Source: Pseudomonadota bacterium (lineage in GTDB: Bacteria; Pseudomonadota; Gammaproteobacteria; Xanthomonadales; Xanthomonadaceae). Taken from it: a stretch of 7,820 bases of DNA. The first letter of the stretch is position 1. Each line of letters opens with the position of its first letter. The DNA lies in assembly GCA_023444765.1 (NCBI GenBank), contig JAEXLY010000014.1, forward strand, positions 1 through 7,820. Direction: 5' to 3'. Shown in pieces: positions 1 through 5,296 of this stretch. The notes below the pieces were generated by a model. The model searched no databases, was not told the origin of the DNA, and saw only the letters and a program-made list of their open reading frames with translations. A program made the translations under genes and the position numbers.

Positions 1-85
1 TAGCAGCGCCAAAGCCAAGGCCAGCGCCGATGCCTTTAGCCAAGCTGCTGCTTGAGTGACCGGCTCTTCTCTTTAGGAATTCCAT
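1..85 (-). CDS. Presumed first integron cassette gene, 5' part only (small Gly-rich protein)
   Basis: This is the beginning of a minus-strand gene that runs off the left edge; 28 codons are visible. It starts at ATG 85-83. A clear ribosome-binding site, AGGAG at 96-92, lies six bases upstream. The product begins MEFLKRRAGHSSSS and continues with LAKGIGAGLGFGAA: a basic N-terminus followed by a Gly/Ala-rich apolar stretch, as in small membrane proteins or holin-like peptides. I do not recognise a family. CTA, AGA and AGA among the first seven codons are rare in this GC-rich genome and suggest foreign origin. The start lies only 20 bases from the recombination point of the proposed attI core (106-100), a layout typical of a gene in integron cassette position 1. 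The forward strand also has a short open frame here ending in TGA 53-55, but nothing supports it as a gene. Confidence 0.6.
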   Translation of the reverse strand, partial: MEFLKRRAGHSSSSLAKGIGAGLGFGAA

Positions 86-91
86 TTCTGT

Positions 92-96
92 CTCCT
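92..96 (-). promoter_or_regulatory. Ribosome-binding site of the presumed cassette gene
   Basis: AGGAG on the minus strand, six bases before ATG 85-83. It is the main evidence that the minus-strand reading of this edge is real. It lies on the cassette side of the attI core, so it would travel with the cassette. Confidence 0.6.
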
Positions 97-99
97 GCC

Positions 100-117
100 G
101 TCTAACTACTGTTCGAC
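100..117 (-). other. attI: Candidate attI simple site (paired core boxes) of a chromosomal integron
   Basis: Read on the minus strand, GTCGAAC (117-111), spacer AGTA, then GTTAGAC (106-100). GTTAGAC fits the integron core consensus GTTRRRY at every position. The upstream box is its inverse with one mismatch. This is the L-box/R-box arrangement of attI sites bound by IntI, and exchange would fall between G106 and T105. The site lies between intI and a divergent gene that begins immediately after the core, where an attI is expected. A further imperfect core-like GTTATAC (135-129) could be an accessory integrase site. That recombination occurs here is inferred from position and motif. Confidence 0.72.
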
Positions 118-139
118 CGATCCGGTCGGTATAACTCCG

Positions 140-169
140 ATTCTCGACCCCAGCCGACCGCCGCGTCAA
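140..169 (-). promoter_or_regulatory. Candidate cassette promoter Pc
   Basis: On the minus strand, TTGACG (169-164, five of six to the -35 consensus), an 18-base spacer, then GAGAAT (145-140, four of six to the -10). It points left through the attI site into the presumed cassette gene, with a predicted transcript start near 133. Class 1 integrons carry Pc in attI or the 5' part of intI, so the placement fits. Activity is inferred. Confidence 0.45.
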
Positions 170-183
170 TCAGACTTTTCCGA

Positions 184-195
184 CGTTGATCAACG
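184..195. repeat. Perfect 12-bp palindrome between attI and intI
   Basis: CGTTGATCAACG reads the same on both strands. It lies upstream of the proposed Pc -35 and about 70 bases before the intI start, so a protein bound here could affect transcription in either direction. It contains two overlapping imperfect core-like halves (GTTGATC and its inverse). I saw no CTGT-N8-ACAG LexA box in this region, so any control of intI would have to use another site. Confidence 0.35.
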
Positions 196-253
196 GCTTG
201 CGCGGACAGTCGGCCAGCGCTTGCTATGCCACCGTAGCCGCGTTATCCGGCAT

Positions 254-258
254 GGAGG
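254..258 (+). promoter_or_regulatory. Ribosome-binding site fixing the intI start
   Basis: GGAGG seven bases before ATG 266. It decides between this start and the longer TTG 221 frame, whose extra residues do not resemble IntI N-termini. Confidence 0.7.
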
Positions 259-265
259 CCGTGAT

Positions 266-1273
266 ATGTCTTATGACGGTGGCGGGACCGTGATATCCGG
301 GGAGGATGCCTCGACCGCGAGGCCGCGCCTGTTGGACGAAGTTCGCGGCCGTCTGCGGCTGGAACGCTACAGCTTGCGCACCGAGAATGCATACATCTAC
401 TGGATACGCCGCTATATCCGGGAGAATGGTGTCCGGCATCCGCGGGAACTAGGCGGTCCGGCAGTGGAGCGGTTTCTGACGAACCTCGCGGTCCGCGACC
501 GGATGGCGCCAAGCACGCAGAACCAGGCGCTGTCGGCGCTGCTGTTCCTCTATCGCAAGGTGCTGCTGCTGGACCTGCCCTGGATGGAGGACGTGGTGCG
601 TGCGAAGCGGCAGCCGCGCCTGCCGGTGGTGCTGTCGCGCGCGGAGGCGTCGGAGCTGTTGCGGCGGATGTCCGGCCGCGATGCGCTGATGGCCGGTCTG
701 CTCTATGGCAGCGGCCTGCGCCTTATGGAGTGCCTGCGGCTGCGGGTCAAGGACGTGGACTTCGCCCGCAACGAGATCACGGTGCGCGAAGGCAAGGGCG
801 GCAAGGACCGCAAGACCGTGCTTCCCGGTCGGCTGCACCAGGCCTTGCAGCTGCAGCTGGCGGAGGTGCGGGCGCTGCATGCGCAGGATGTGGATGCCGG
901 CCATGGCGCGGTGCACCTGCCCCATGCGTTGGCCCGCAAGTACCGGCAGGCGGCCTGGCTGCTGGACTGGCAGTTCGTGTTCCCGGCGACGCGTCGCTCC
1001 TGCGATCCGCTCGATGGCCGGGAGAAGCGCCACCATCTCGACCCCGGGGTGCTGCAGCTGGCCGTGCGTCGCGCCGCCCGCGCCTGCGGTTTCACCAAAC
1101 CCATTACGCCGCACACGCTGCGACACAGCTTCGCCACCCACCTGCTCGAGTCCGGCGCCGACCTGCGGACGATCCAGGAACTGCTTGGACACAAGGACGT
1201 GACCACCACGCAGGTCTATACCCACGTGCTCAATCGCGGACCGGGTGGCGTGCTGAGTCCGCTCGACCGTTGA
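266..1273 (+). CDS. intI: Integron integrase (IntI-type tyrosine recombinase)
   Basis: Site-specific tyrosine recombinase that inserts and excises gene cassettes at attI and attC sites. I chose ATG 266 (335 aa) over the upstream TTG 221 because GGAGG at 254-258 sits seven bases before it; IntI1 is 337 aa. The N-terminal core-binding domain spans about residues 17-115. The catalytic set is complete: R152 (GSGLRL), K177 (GKGGKDRK), H283 and R286 (HTLRHSFATH), H309 (LLGHKD) and nucleophile Y318 (VYTHVL). Their spacing equals IntI1's R146/K171/H277/R280/H303/Y312. The extra segment that separates IntI from XerC/D is present (LPHALARKY through WQFVFPATR to RRSCDP and KRHHLDP, about residues 218-260), as is the C-terminal GVLSPLD. 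No frameshift or lost residue is visible, so the enzyme looks functional. It is transcribed away from attI, as in all integrons. Confidence 0.95.
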   Translation: MSYDGGGTVISGEDASTARPRLLDEVRGRLRLERYSLRTENAYIYWIRRYIRENGVRHPRELGGPAVERFLTNLAVRDRMAPSTQNQALSALLFLYRKVLLLDLPWMEDVVRAKRQPRLPVVLSRAEASELLRRMSGRDALMAGLLYGSGLRLMECLRLRVKDVDFARNEITVREGKGGKDRKTVLPGRLHQALQLQLAEVRALHAQDVDAGHGAVHLPHALARKYRQAAWLLDWQFVFPATRRSCDPLDGREKRHHLDPGVLQLAVRRAARACGFTKPITPHTLRHSFATHLLESGADLRTIQELLGHKDVTTTQVYTHVLNRGPGGVLSPLDR

Positions 1274-1297
1274 CTGCGGCGCGCCGGCATTGCGCGG

Positions 1298-1528
1298 TCA
1301 GGACCGTCGCCAGCCGTTTTCCGTGGTCATGCGTTCAAGCGTCTCGCGTTGCACGAAGTAGCGCAGCAATCCGCAGTCCCTGCAGACCACCGCCCTGAGC
1401 TTGGGTGGAGTGAACAAGGTTCCGGCCCCCGGCAGCAGGTCGGGACCATAGCCGCCACGCGCGGCGATGTCGCCATGGGTGAGCAACTGCGTGCTTCCGC
1501 AGTCGGGACACGCCTGGGGTCGGGTCAT
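1298..1528 (-). CDS. Small zinc-ribbon protein, 76 aa
   Basis: Short protein with two CxxC knuckles, C7-P-D-C10 and C49-R-D-C52, the usual four-cysteine ligand set of a zinc ribbon. The linker includes RGGYGPDLLPGAG, which I recall from a widespread family of small uncharacterised zinc-ribbon proteins. No biochemical role can be assigned; nucleic-acid or protein binding is the generic guess. ATG 1528-1526 is chosen because AGGAG (1540-1536) lies seven bases upstream; an in-frame ATG at 1552 has no comparable site. It lies 65 bases downstream of the Lrp-type gene on the same strand and may share its transcript. It converges on intI with only 24 bases between stops, so it marks the resident chromosome on the right side of the integron. 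Confidence 0.75.
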   Translation of the reverse strand: MTRPQACPDCGSTQLLTHGDIAARGGYGPDLLPGAGTLFTPPKLRAVVCRDCGLLRYFVQRETLERMTTENGWRRS

Positions 1529-1593
1529 GGCATTGCTCCTCTGGAACGTCATGGCAAGACGGATGCCACGGCGGCAACGTGACGGGGGGGCGC

Positions 1594-2070
1594 TCAGGCC
1601 GACGGCAGCGGCAGGCCACGGAAGGCCTTGACCGTGCGCAGCACGAAGCTGGAGTTGACGTCGGCCACGCCGCCCAGGGCCAGCAGCTTGTCCAGCAGGA
1701 AGCGCGAGAAGTGCTCGAGATCGCCCACCGCCACGTGCACCAGGTAATCCATGTCGCCGGTCAGGGCATGGCAGGCGACGACTTCCGGCCAGGCATTGAC
1801 GTGCTCGGCGAAGGCGGCGATGGATGCGGCATCGTGGCGCGCCAGGTGTACGCGCACGAAGGCCTGCAGGCCCAGGCCCAGGCGTTCGCCGTCGAGTTCG
1901 GCGCGGTAGCCCGCGATCACGCCCTCGCGCTCGAGCCGCTGCACGCGGCGCAGGCAGGCCGAGGCCGACAGATGGACGCGTTCGGCGAGCTCGGCGTTGG
2001 TCTGGCGCCCGGCCCGCTGCAGCTCCGCCAGGAGCATCAGATCGGTGCGGTCGAGCTGGATAGCGGTCAT
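1594..2070 (-). CDS. Lrp/AsnC-family transcriptional regulator
   Basis: DNA-binding regulator of the feast/famine (Lrp/AsnC) family, 158 aa, the normal length. Residues 5-66 form the winged helix-turn-helix domain, beginning LDRTDLMLLAELQRAGR, with the recognition helix around 35-48 (SASACLRRVQRL). Residues 68-150 form the RAM ligand-binding domain, with the family signature GDMDYLVHVAV (105-115) and the closing SSFVLRTVKAFRGLP. Such proteins bind amino acids and assemble as dimers to octamers on DNA. The gene diverges from phhA across 157 bases, so phenylalanine or tyrosine is the likely effector and phhA the likely target; that is inferred from position. The start ATG 2070-2068 begins the conserved domain directly; the upstream site is weak (GAG-type). 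The upstream ATG at 2081 is out of frame. Confidence 0.92.
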   Translation of the reverse strand: MTAIQLDRTDLMLLAELQRAGRQTNAELAERVHLSASACLRRVQRLEREGVIAGYRAELDGERLGLGLQAFVRVHLARHDAASIAAFAEHVNAWPEVVACHALTGDMDYLVHVAVGDLEHFSRFLLDKLLALGGVADVNSSFVLRTVKAFRGLPLPSA

Positions 2071-2094
2071 CTCGTGCTCATTCTTGCTGATGTA

Positions 2095-2150
2095 CGCAAC
2101 AATCGTGCGCTAAGTTCGCGTGAAGGCGCAACTTCGCAATCCTGTTGCGC
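2095..2150. promoter_or_regulatory. Inverted repeats in the lrp-phhA divergent promoter region (candidate operators)
   Basis: Two dyads lie between the divergent genes. The stronger is GCGCAAC (2126-2132), 11 bases, GTTGCGC (2144-2150), a perfect 7-bp inverted repeat. The weaker is CGCA (2095-2098), seven bases, TGCG (2106-2109). CGCAAC recurs at 2095-2100 and 2127-2132, 32 bp apart, about three helical turns, which suits an oligomeric Lrp-type protein binding one DNA face. Assignment to the neighbouring regulator is inferred. Confidence 0.4.
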
Positions 2151-2227
2151 GTCCGCCCGGCTAACCTGCGGGGATTCCCCACCCCGCCTGCCGCCAGCGC
2201 GACGGGCGCAGCGCCGGAGAACGCGCC

Positions 2228-3121
2228 ATGTCCCTGCAGCAGCCCCGCCGTGTCGAGAACCTGCACACCGACAAGGGCAAGGTGCCTGTCTATGCCACCG
2301 GCATCGTCGAGCAGCCCTGGGACGACTACAGCGCCGAGGACCATGCCACCTGGGCCACGTTGTTCGCGCGGCAGCGCGAGATCCTGCCCGGGCGGGCCAG
2401 CGGGGCCTTCCTGCGCGCGCAGGACGCGATGGGCATGAGCCCGCACGCGATCCCGAAGTACACCGAACTCAACCGCGTGCTGGGCGAGGCCACCGGCTGG
2501 CAGCTGATCGGCGTGGAGGGCCTGCTGCCGGAGCTGGATTTCTTCGACCACCTCGCCAACCGCCGCTTCCCGGTCACCTGGTGGATCCGCAAGCCGGAGC
2601 AGATCGACTACATCGAAGAACCCGACCTGTTCCACGACCTGTTCGGCCATGTGCCCCTGCTGATGGACCCGCGCTTCGCCGACTACATGCAGGCCTACGG
2701 TCGCGGCGGGGTGAAGGCGCATGCGATCGGGCCCGACGCGCTGCAGAACCTCACGCGGCTGTACTGGTACACGGTGGAGTTCGGGCTGATCCGCGAGGAC
2801 GACGGCCTGCGCATCTACGGCAGCGGCATCGTCTCGTCCAAGGGCGAGTCGATCCATGCGCTCGAGAGCGACGCGCCCAACCGCATCGGTTTCGACCTGG
2901 AGCGGATCATGCGCACGCGCTACCGCATCGACACCTACCAGAAGACCTACTTCGTGATCGACAGCTTCGAGCAGCTGATCGAGGCCACGCGCCCGGACTT
3001 CACTCCGATCTATGCACGGTTGGCCCAACAGTCGTCGATCCCGGCCGGTGAGGTCCTCGCCACCGACGAGGTATTGCATCGCGGCACGGGCGAAGGCTGG
3101 GCCAGCGACGGCGACGTCTAG
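2228..3121 (+). CDS. phhA: Phenylalanine 4-hydroxylase
   Basis: Cytosolic, tetrahydropterin-dependent non-haem iron monooxygenase that converts L-phenylalanine to L-tyrosine with O2. It has 297 aa, the size of bacterial single-domain enzymes, and lacks the N-terminal ACT regulatory domain of animal forms. The iron site is visible: H136 and H141 in DLFHDLFGHVP, and E184 in YWYTVEFGL. Other family blocks are IPKYTELNRVL (about 75-85), TGWQL (89-93), the FPVTWWIR segment (114-121) and the GSGIVSSKGE loop (198-207). ATG 2228 has GGAGA (2216-2220) seven bases upstream. It diverges from the Lrp-type regulator and precedes the aromatic aminotransferase, which would take its product onward. The pterin-recycling dehydratase gene (phhB) is not in this window. 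A tight hairpin overlaps the stop codon. Confidence 0.96.
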   Translation: MSLQQPRRVENLHTDKGKVPVYATGIVEQPWDDYSAEDHATWATLFARQREILPGRASGAFLRAQDAMGMSPHAIPKYTELNRVLGEATGWQLIGVEGLLPELDFFDHLANRRFPVTWWIRKPEQIDYIEEPDLFHDLFGHVPLLMDPRFADYMQAYGRGGVKAHAIGPDALQNLTRLYWYTVEFGLIREDDGLRIYGSGIVSSKGESIHALESDAPNRIGFDLERIMRTRYRIDTYQKTYFVIDSFEQLIEATRPDFTPIYARLAQQSSIPAGEVLATDEVLHRGTGEGWASDGDV

Positions 3122-3136
3122 CGCGGCCAGCCGCGC
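3121..3136 (+). terminator. GC hairpin at the phhA stop codon, possible terminator
   Basis: GCGCGGC (3121-3127), CA, GCCGCGC (3130-3136): a perfect inverted repeat beginning at the last base of the TAG stop. As RNA it would fold as a six-pair stem with a four-base loop. No run of U follows, so it is not a canonical intrinsic terminator, although GC-rich bacteria often use such hairpins with Rho. Confidence 0.4.
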
Positions 3137-3147
3137 ATTGCCCACCG

Positions 3148-3183
3148 TGCGCCGGGTTCTCGCGGGTCCGTCGTTCCGGCGCA
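3148..3183. repeat. REP-like inverted repeat downstream of phhA
   Basis: TGCGCCGG (3148-3155) and CCGGCGCA (3176-3183) form a perfect 8-bp inverted repeat around 20 bases. The interior TCTCGCGGGTCCGTCGTTCC resembles the CGTCGTTCC/GGAAC style of xanthomonad extragenic palindromes. Membership of a repeat family is inferred, since only this window is visible. Confidence 0.4.
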
Positions 3184-3270
3184 GGGGGGGATCTGGCGTC
3201 GTCGGGATCTCCTTTGACCTGGACAAGCCGGCGTTGTGCTTGCGGGCGCGGCGGGACACCGGGCCGAATC

Positions 3271-3284
3271 GCGGGACTTCCCGC
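3271..3284. repeat. Short perfect hairpin in the phhA-tyrB gap
   Basis: GCGGGA, CT, TCCCGC: two 6-base arms, foldable as a 5-bp stem with a four-base loop. It lies in the same degenerate repeat stretch and no separate function can be assigned. Confidence 0.3.
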
Positions 3285-3597
3285 TGCGCTCGAAGTCGTT
3301 CACCGGGGCGCCTGGGTCCGCTCCACCCACTCCATGGACGCCGGGACGCAAGCCGCTGGATCTCCGCGCAGGTGCGACGGTCGGCTGGGTCCATCGGTCG
3401 GATCTGGACGGGGAAACGTGGCTGCCACCGGGGCATCGCGGCGGGCTGGTCGAGCGCCGGAACAACGGCCATGCCGCCTGCGCACGGAAGGCGACCGGGT
3501 TGCCTGCGCGGCGGTGCTGGTCCGGCCGTCCCGGACCTACGCTCCTCGCCGCGCCGACCGTTCCGTCCGCAACCGCCCGGCCCGGCGTTCGTGCGAC

Positions 3598-3606
3598 TGC
3601 TACAAT
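3598..3606 (+). promoter_or_regulatory. Extended -10 promoter for tyrB
   Basis: TGCTACAAT gives an extended -10 (TG-N) joined to TACAAT (3601-3606), one mismatch from TATAAT. No good -35 is seen 16-18 bases upstream, which is usual for extended -10 promoters. The predicted transcript start is near 3612, giving a leader of roughly 54 bases. It implies the aminotransferase is transcribed separately from phhA. Confidence 0.5.
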
Positions 3607-3665
3607 CAAGCGGATTTTTCGCCGCGTGCCGGCGCCCTCCCCTCCTTCTGCGACGACGAACTGCC

Positions 3666-4862
3666 GTGTCCTTTTTCGCGAATGTTGAACTGGTCCCCGG
3701 TGATCCGATCCTGGGCCTGACCGAGGCCTACAACGCCGACACCCGCGCCACGCGCGTCAACCTGGGCGTGGGCATCTATTACGACGAGGACGGCCGTATC
3801 CCGGTGCTGCGTGCCGTGCAGCAGGTCGAGCGCCAGCTGGCCGAGGCCAGCAAGCCGCGCGGCTACCTGCCGATCGACGGCCTGCCCGACTACACCCGCG
3901 CCACGCGCGAACTGCTGTTCGGCGCGGACTCTGCGCTGGTGGCCGAGGGCCGGGCCGCCACCACCCAGACCATCGGCGGCAGCGGCGCGCTGCGCGTGGG
4001 CGCCGAGCTGCTGAAGAAGACCCTGCCGGCCGCGCGCATCGCCATCAGCAACCCCAGCTGGGAGAACCATCGCGCGGTGTTCGGCGCGGTCGGTTTCGAG
4101 GTGGTCGACTACACCTATTTCGACGCGGACAGGCACGGCCTCGACTTCGACGGCATGCTCGCCGACCTGCGACGGCTCAAGGCCGGCACCGTGGTGCTGC
4201 TGCACGCCTGCTGCCACAACCCCACCGGCGCCGACCTGACGCCGGCGCAGTGGGAACAGGTGATCGCGCTGCTGCACGAGCGCAACCTCTTCCCCTTCAT
4301 CGACATGGCCTACCAGGGCTTCGACAAGGGCATCGCCGAGGATGCGCTGGCGATCCGCCTGCTGGCCGGGTCTCCGATCCGCAACTTCGTGGTGGCCAGC
4401 TCGTACTCCAAGTCGTTCTCGCTGTACGGCGAGCGCGTGGGTGCGCTCACCGTCGTGAGCGACAACGCCGACGAGAGCAAGCGCGTGCAGTCGCAGATCA
4501 AGCGCCTGGTGCGCGCCAACTATTCCAGCCCGTCCACGCATGGCGCGGCGCTCGTCGCCGGGGTGCTCAACGATCCGGCCCTGCGGGCGCAGTGGGAAGA
4601 AGAGCTGGGCCGGATGCGTACGCGCATCCACGCCCTGCGCGCGGGCCTGGTCGAGCGCCTGGCCGCACATGGCGCGCCGCAGTACGGCTTCATCGAGCGC
4701 CAGGCGGGCATGTTCTCGTACTCGGGCCTGTCGAAGGCGCAGGTCGAGCGCCTGCGTGAGGAGTTCGGCATCTACGCCGTGGGGACCGGCCGCATCTGCG
4801 TGGCGGCACTCAGCGCGAAGAACCTCGACTACGTGGCGAAGGCGGTGGCGGCGGTCAGCTGA
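3666..4862 (+). CDS. tyrB: Aromatic amino acid aminotransferase (class I, PLP-dependent)
   Basis: Transfers the amino group of tyrosine, phenylalanine or aspartate to 2-oxoglutarate. Beside phhA its likely main job is tyrosine to 4-hydroxyphenylpyruvate. It has 398 aa, against 397 for E. coli TyrB, and belongs to the AspC/TyrB subfamily. Visible PLP residues are W132 (NPSWENH), N185 in NPTG, D213 and Y216 (FIDMAYQGFD), Schiff-base K249 (SYSKSFSLYGER) and R257. R376 (GRICVA) is the substrate-carboxylate arginine. The start is GTG 3666: it gives MSFFANVELVPGDPIL, aligning with TyrB's N-terminus, whereas the frame stays open back to 3012 with text unrelated to the family. No strong ribosome-binding site precedes it. 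TyrB and AspC are hard to separate by sequence, so substrate preference rests on the neighbours. Confidence 0.9.
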   Translation: MSFFANVELVPGDPILGLTEAYNADTRATRVNLGVGIYYDEDGRIPVLRAVQQVERQLAEASKPRGYLPIDGLPDYTRATRELLFGADSALVAEGRAATTQTIGGSGALRVGAELLKKTLPAARIAISNPSWENHRAVFGAVGFEVVDYTYFDADRHGLDFDGMLADLRRLKAGTVVLLHACCHNPTGADLTPAQWEQVIALLHERNLFPFIDMAYQGFDKGIAEDALAIRLLAGSPIRNFVVASSYSKSFSLYGERVGALTVVSDNADESKRVQSQIKRLVRANYSSPSTHGAALVAGVLNDPALRAQWEEELGRMRTRIHALRAGLVERLAAHGAPQYGFIERQAGMFSYSGLSKAQVERLREEFGIYAVGTGRICVAALSAKNLDYVAKAVAAVS

Positions 4863-4931
4863 GCGGCTGGTGCAGCGCGTTTAGCGGCTTGAGGTCGCGG
4901 CACGCGCGGGCGGTGCGACGCGTGACCATCC

Positions 4932-4957
4932 GCCGGGTCCGGCCCGGGCCACCCGGC
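4932..4957. repeat. Nested inverted repeat downstream of tyrB
   Basis: GCCGGGT (4932-4938) pairs with ACCCGGC (4951-4957). The interior itself contains the perfect palindrome GGCCCGGGCC (4941-4950). It lies 70 bases after the tyrB stop with no U run, so it could be a Rho-type termination or mRNA-stabilising structure, or chance in GC-rich DNA. Confidence 0.35.
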
Positions 4958-5034
4958 TTGCACGGCTGGGCGCCTGGATGGTCATGGCCACATCGCTCTT
5001 CGTGGTCCATGTCTCCACGCTTGCCGGAATGGTC

Positions 5035-5048
5035 CGGGATCGATCCCG
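5035..5048. repeat. Perfect 14-bp palindrome CGGGATCGATCCCG
   Basis: An uninterrupted two-fold symmetric 14-mer about 250 bases upstream of the receptor start. The lack of a loop favours a dimeric DNA-binding protein over an RNA hairpin. It contains two GATC sites. No regulator is assigned. Confidence 0.4.
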
Positions 5049-5189
5049 CAGGCGGCGAGGCGTCGCGCCAGCCCCGGCACAGGAGGTCCGCCGGTTGACG
5101 ATCGCCGTGTTCGCGAGTCCTCGCTGCGCACGGCACGTCAGGCCCGGCGGACACCTTGGCGCGGCGGGGGGGGTGCGTCCAGCGCCACA

Positions 5190-5211
5190 CCCGCACGCGC
5201 GTTCGTGCGGG
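5190..5211. repeat. 8-bp perfect stem-loop upstream of the receptor
   Basis: CCCGCACG (5190-5197), loop CGCGTT, CGTGCGGG (5204-5211). This is a strong GC hairpin about 85 bases before the receptor start and upstream of its proposed -10. It could be a terminator-like structure for incoming transcription or an operator. Confidence 0.4.
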
Positions 5212-5262
5212 ATCCTGCCGCAAGCCCACGCCTGCAAGGACGACCTCTTCATCCACTGCCCC

Positions 5263-5268
5263 TAGACT
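5263..5268 (+). promoter_or_regulatory. Possible -10 element of the receptor gene
   Basis: TAGACT in the context CCCTAGACTGC, a form I recall often upstream of xanthomonad genes. It would start transcription near 5275, about 22 bases before ATG 5297. No matching -35 is evident. Confidence 0.3.
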
Positions 5269-5296
5269 GCTGCGCGATGAACTCCTTCCGGACACC

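Larger units (their letters stand above)
3122..3665. other. Non-coding gap between phhA and tyrB with degenerate REP-like sequence
   Basis: About 540 bases with no credible gene. Open frames exist on both strands, but their translations are low-complexity Arg/Pro/Gly/Ala text without recognisable domains. The stretch holds several short inverted repeats and repeated bits such as GGATCT and CGGTCGG (3378-3384 and 3395-3401, 17 bases apart). It looks like the eroded extragenic palindromic repeats common between xanthomonad genes. A promoter for the aminotransferase lies at the right end. Confidence 0.5.
4863..5296. other. Non-coding gap between tyrB and the TonB receptor
   Basis: About 430 bases with no credible gene. 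Forward and reverse open frames here translate to Arg/Ala/Pro-rich sequence without domains. The gap carries three perfect inverted repeats (listed separately), a run of eight G at 5166-5173 and a possible -10 element before the receptor. Confidence 0.5.

Noticed and set aside
2..55. Forward open frame SSAKAKASADAF... ending in TGA, as the 3' end of a plus-strand gene
   Set aside because: The minus strand has a start codon with a well-spaced AGGAG and the correct geometry relative to the attI core. The forward reading has no independent support.
221..265. TTG 221 as the start of intI
   Set aside because: The extra 15 residues do not resemble integrase N-termini, and GGAGG at 254-258 is correctly placed for ATG 266.
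86..265. SOS (LexA) box controlling intI
   Set aside because: No CTGT-N8-ACAG match was found. The CTAACTACT similarity to xanthomonad LexA half-sites is explained by the attI core and is too partial to call.
1295..1306. Hairpin CGGTC-AG-GACCG between intI and the zinc-ribbon gene as a bidirectional terminator
   Set aside because: The stem is short with a two-base loop, overlaps a stop codon and has no U tract on either side.
2170..2180. GGGG-ATT-CCCC in the phhA leader as a regulatory hairpin
   Set aside because: A 4-bp stem is likely by chance at this GC content, and nothing nearby suggests attenuation or a riboswitch.
2078..3472. Long minus-strand open frame antisense to phhA (464 codons)
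   Set aside because: It is a GC-bias shadow of phhA, has no recognisable domain, and the plus-strand gene is certain.
3012..3665. N-terminal extension of the aminotransferase back into phhA
   Set aside because: The frame is merely open in GC-rich DNA. It overlaps the end of phhA and has no family similarity, whereas GTG 3666 gives the expected TyrB N-terminus and length.
5156..5296. N-terminal extension of the TonB receptor
   Set aside because: It would place about 47 Arg-rich residues before a complete signal peptide; ATG 5297 starts the signal peptide directly.
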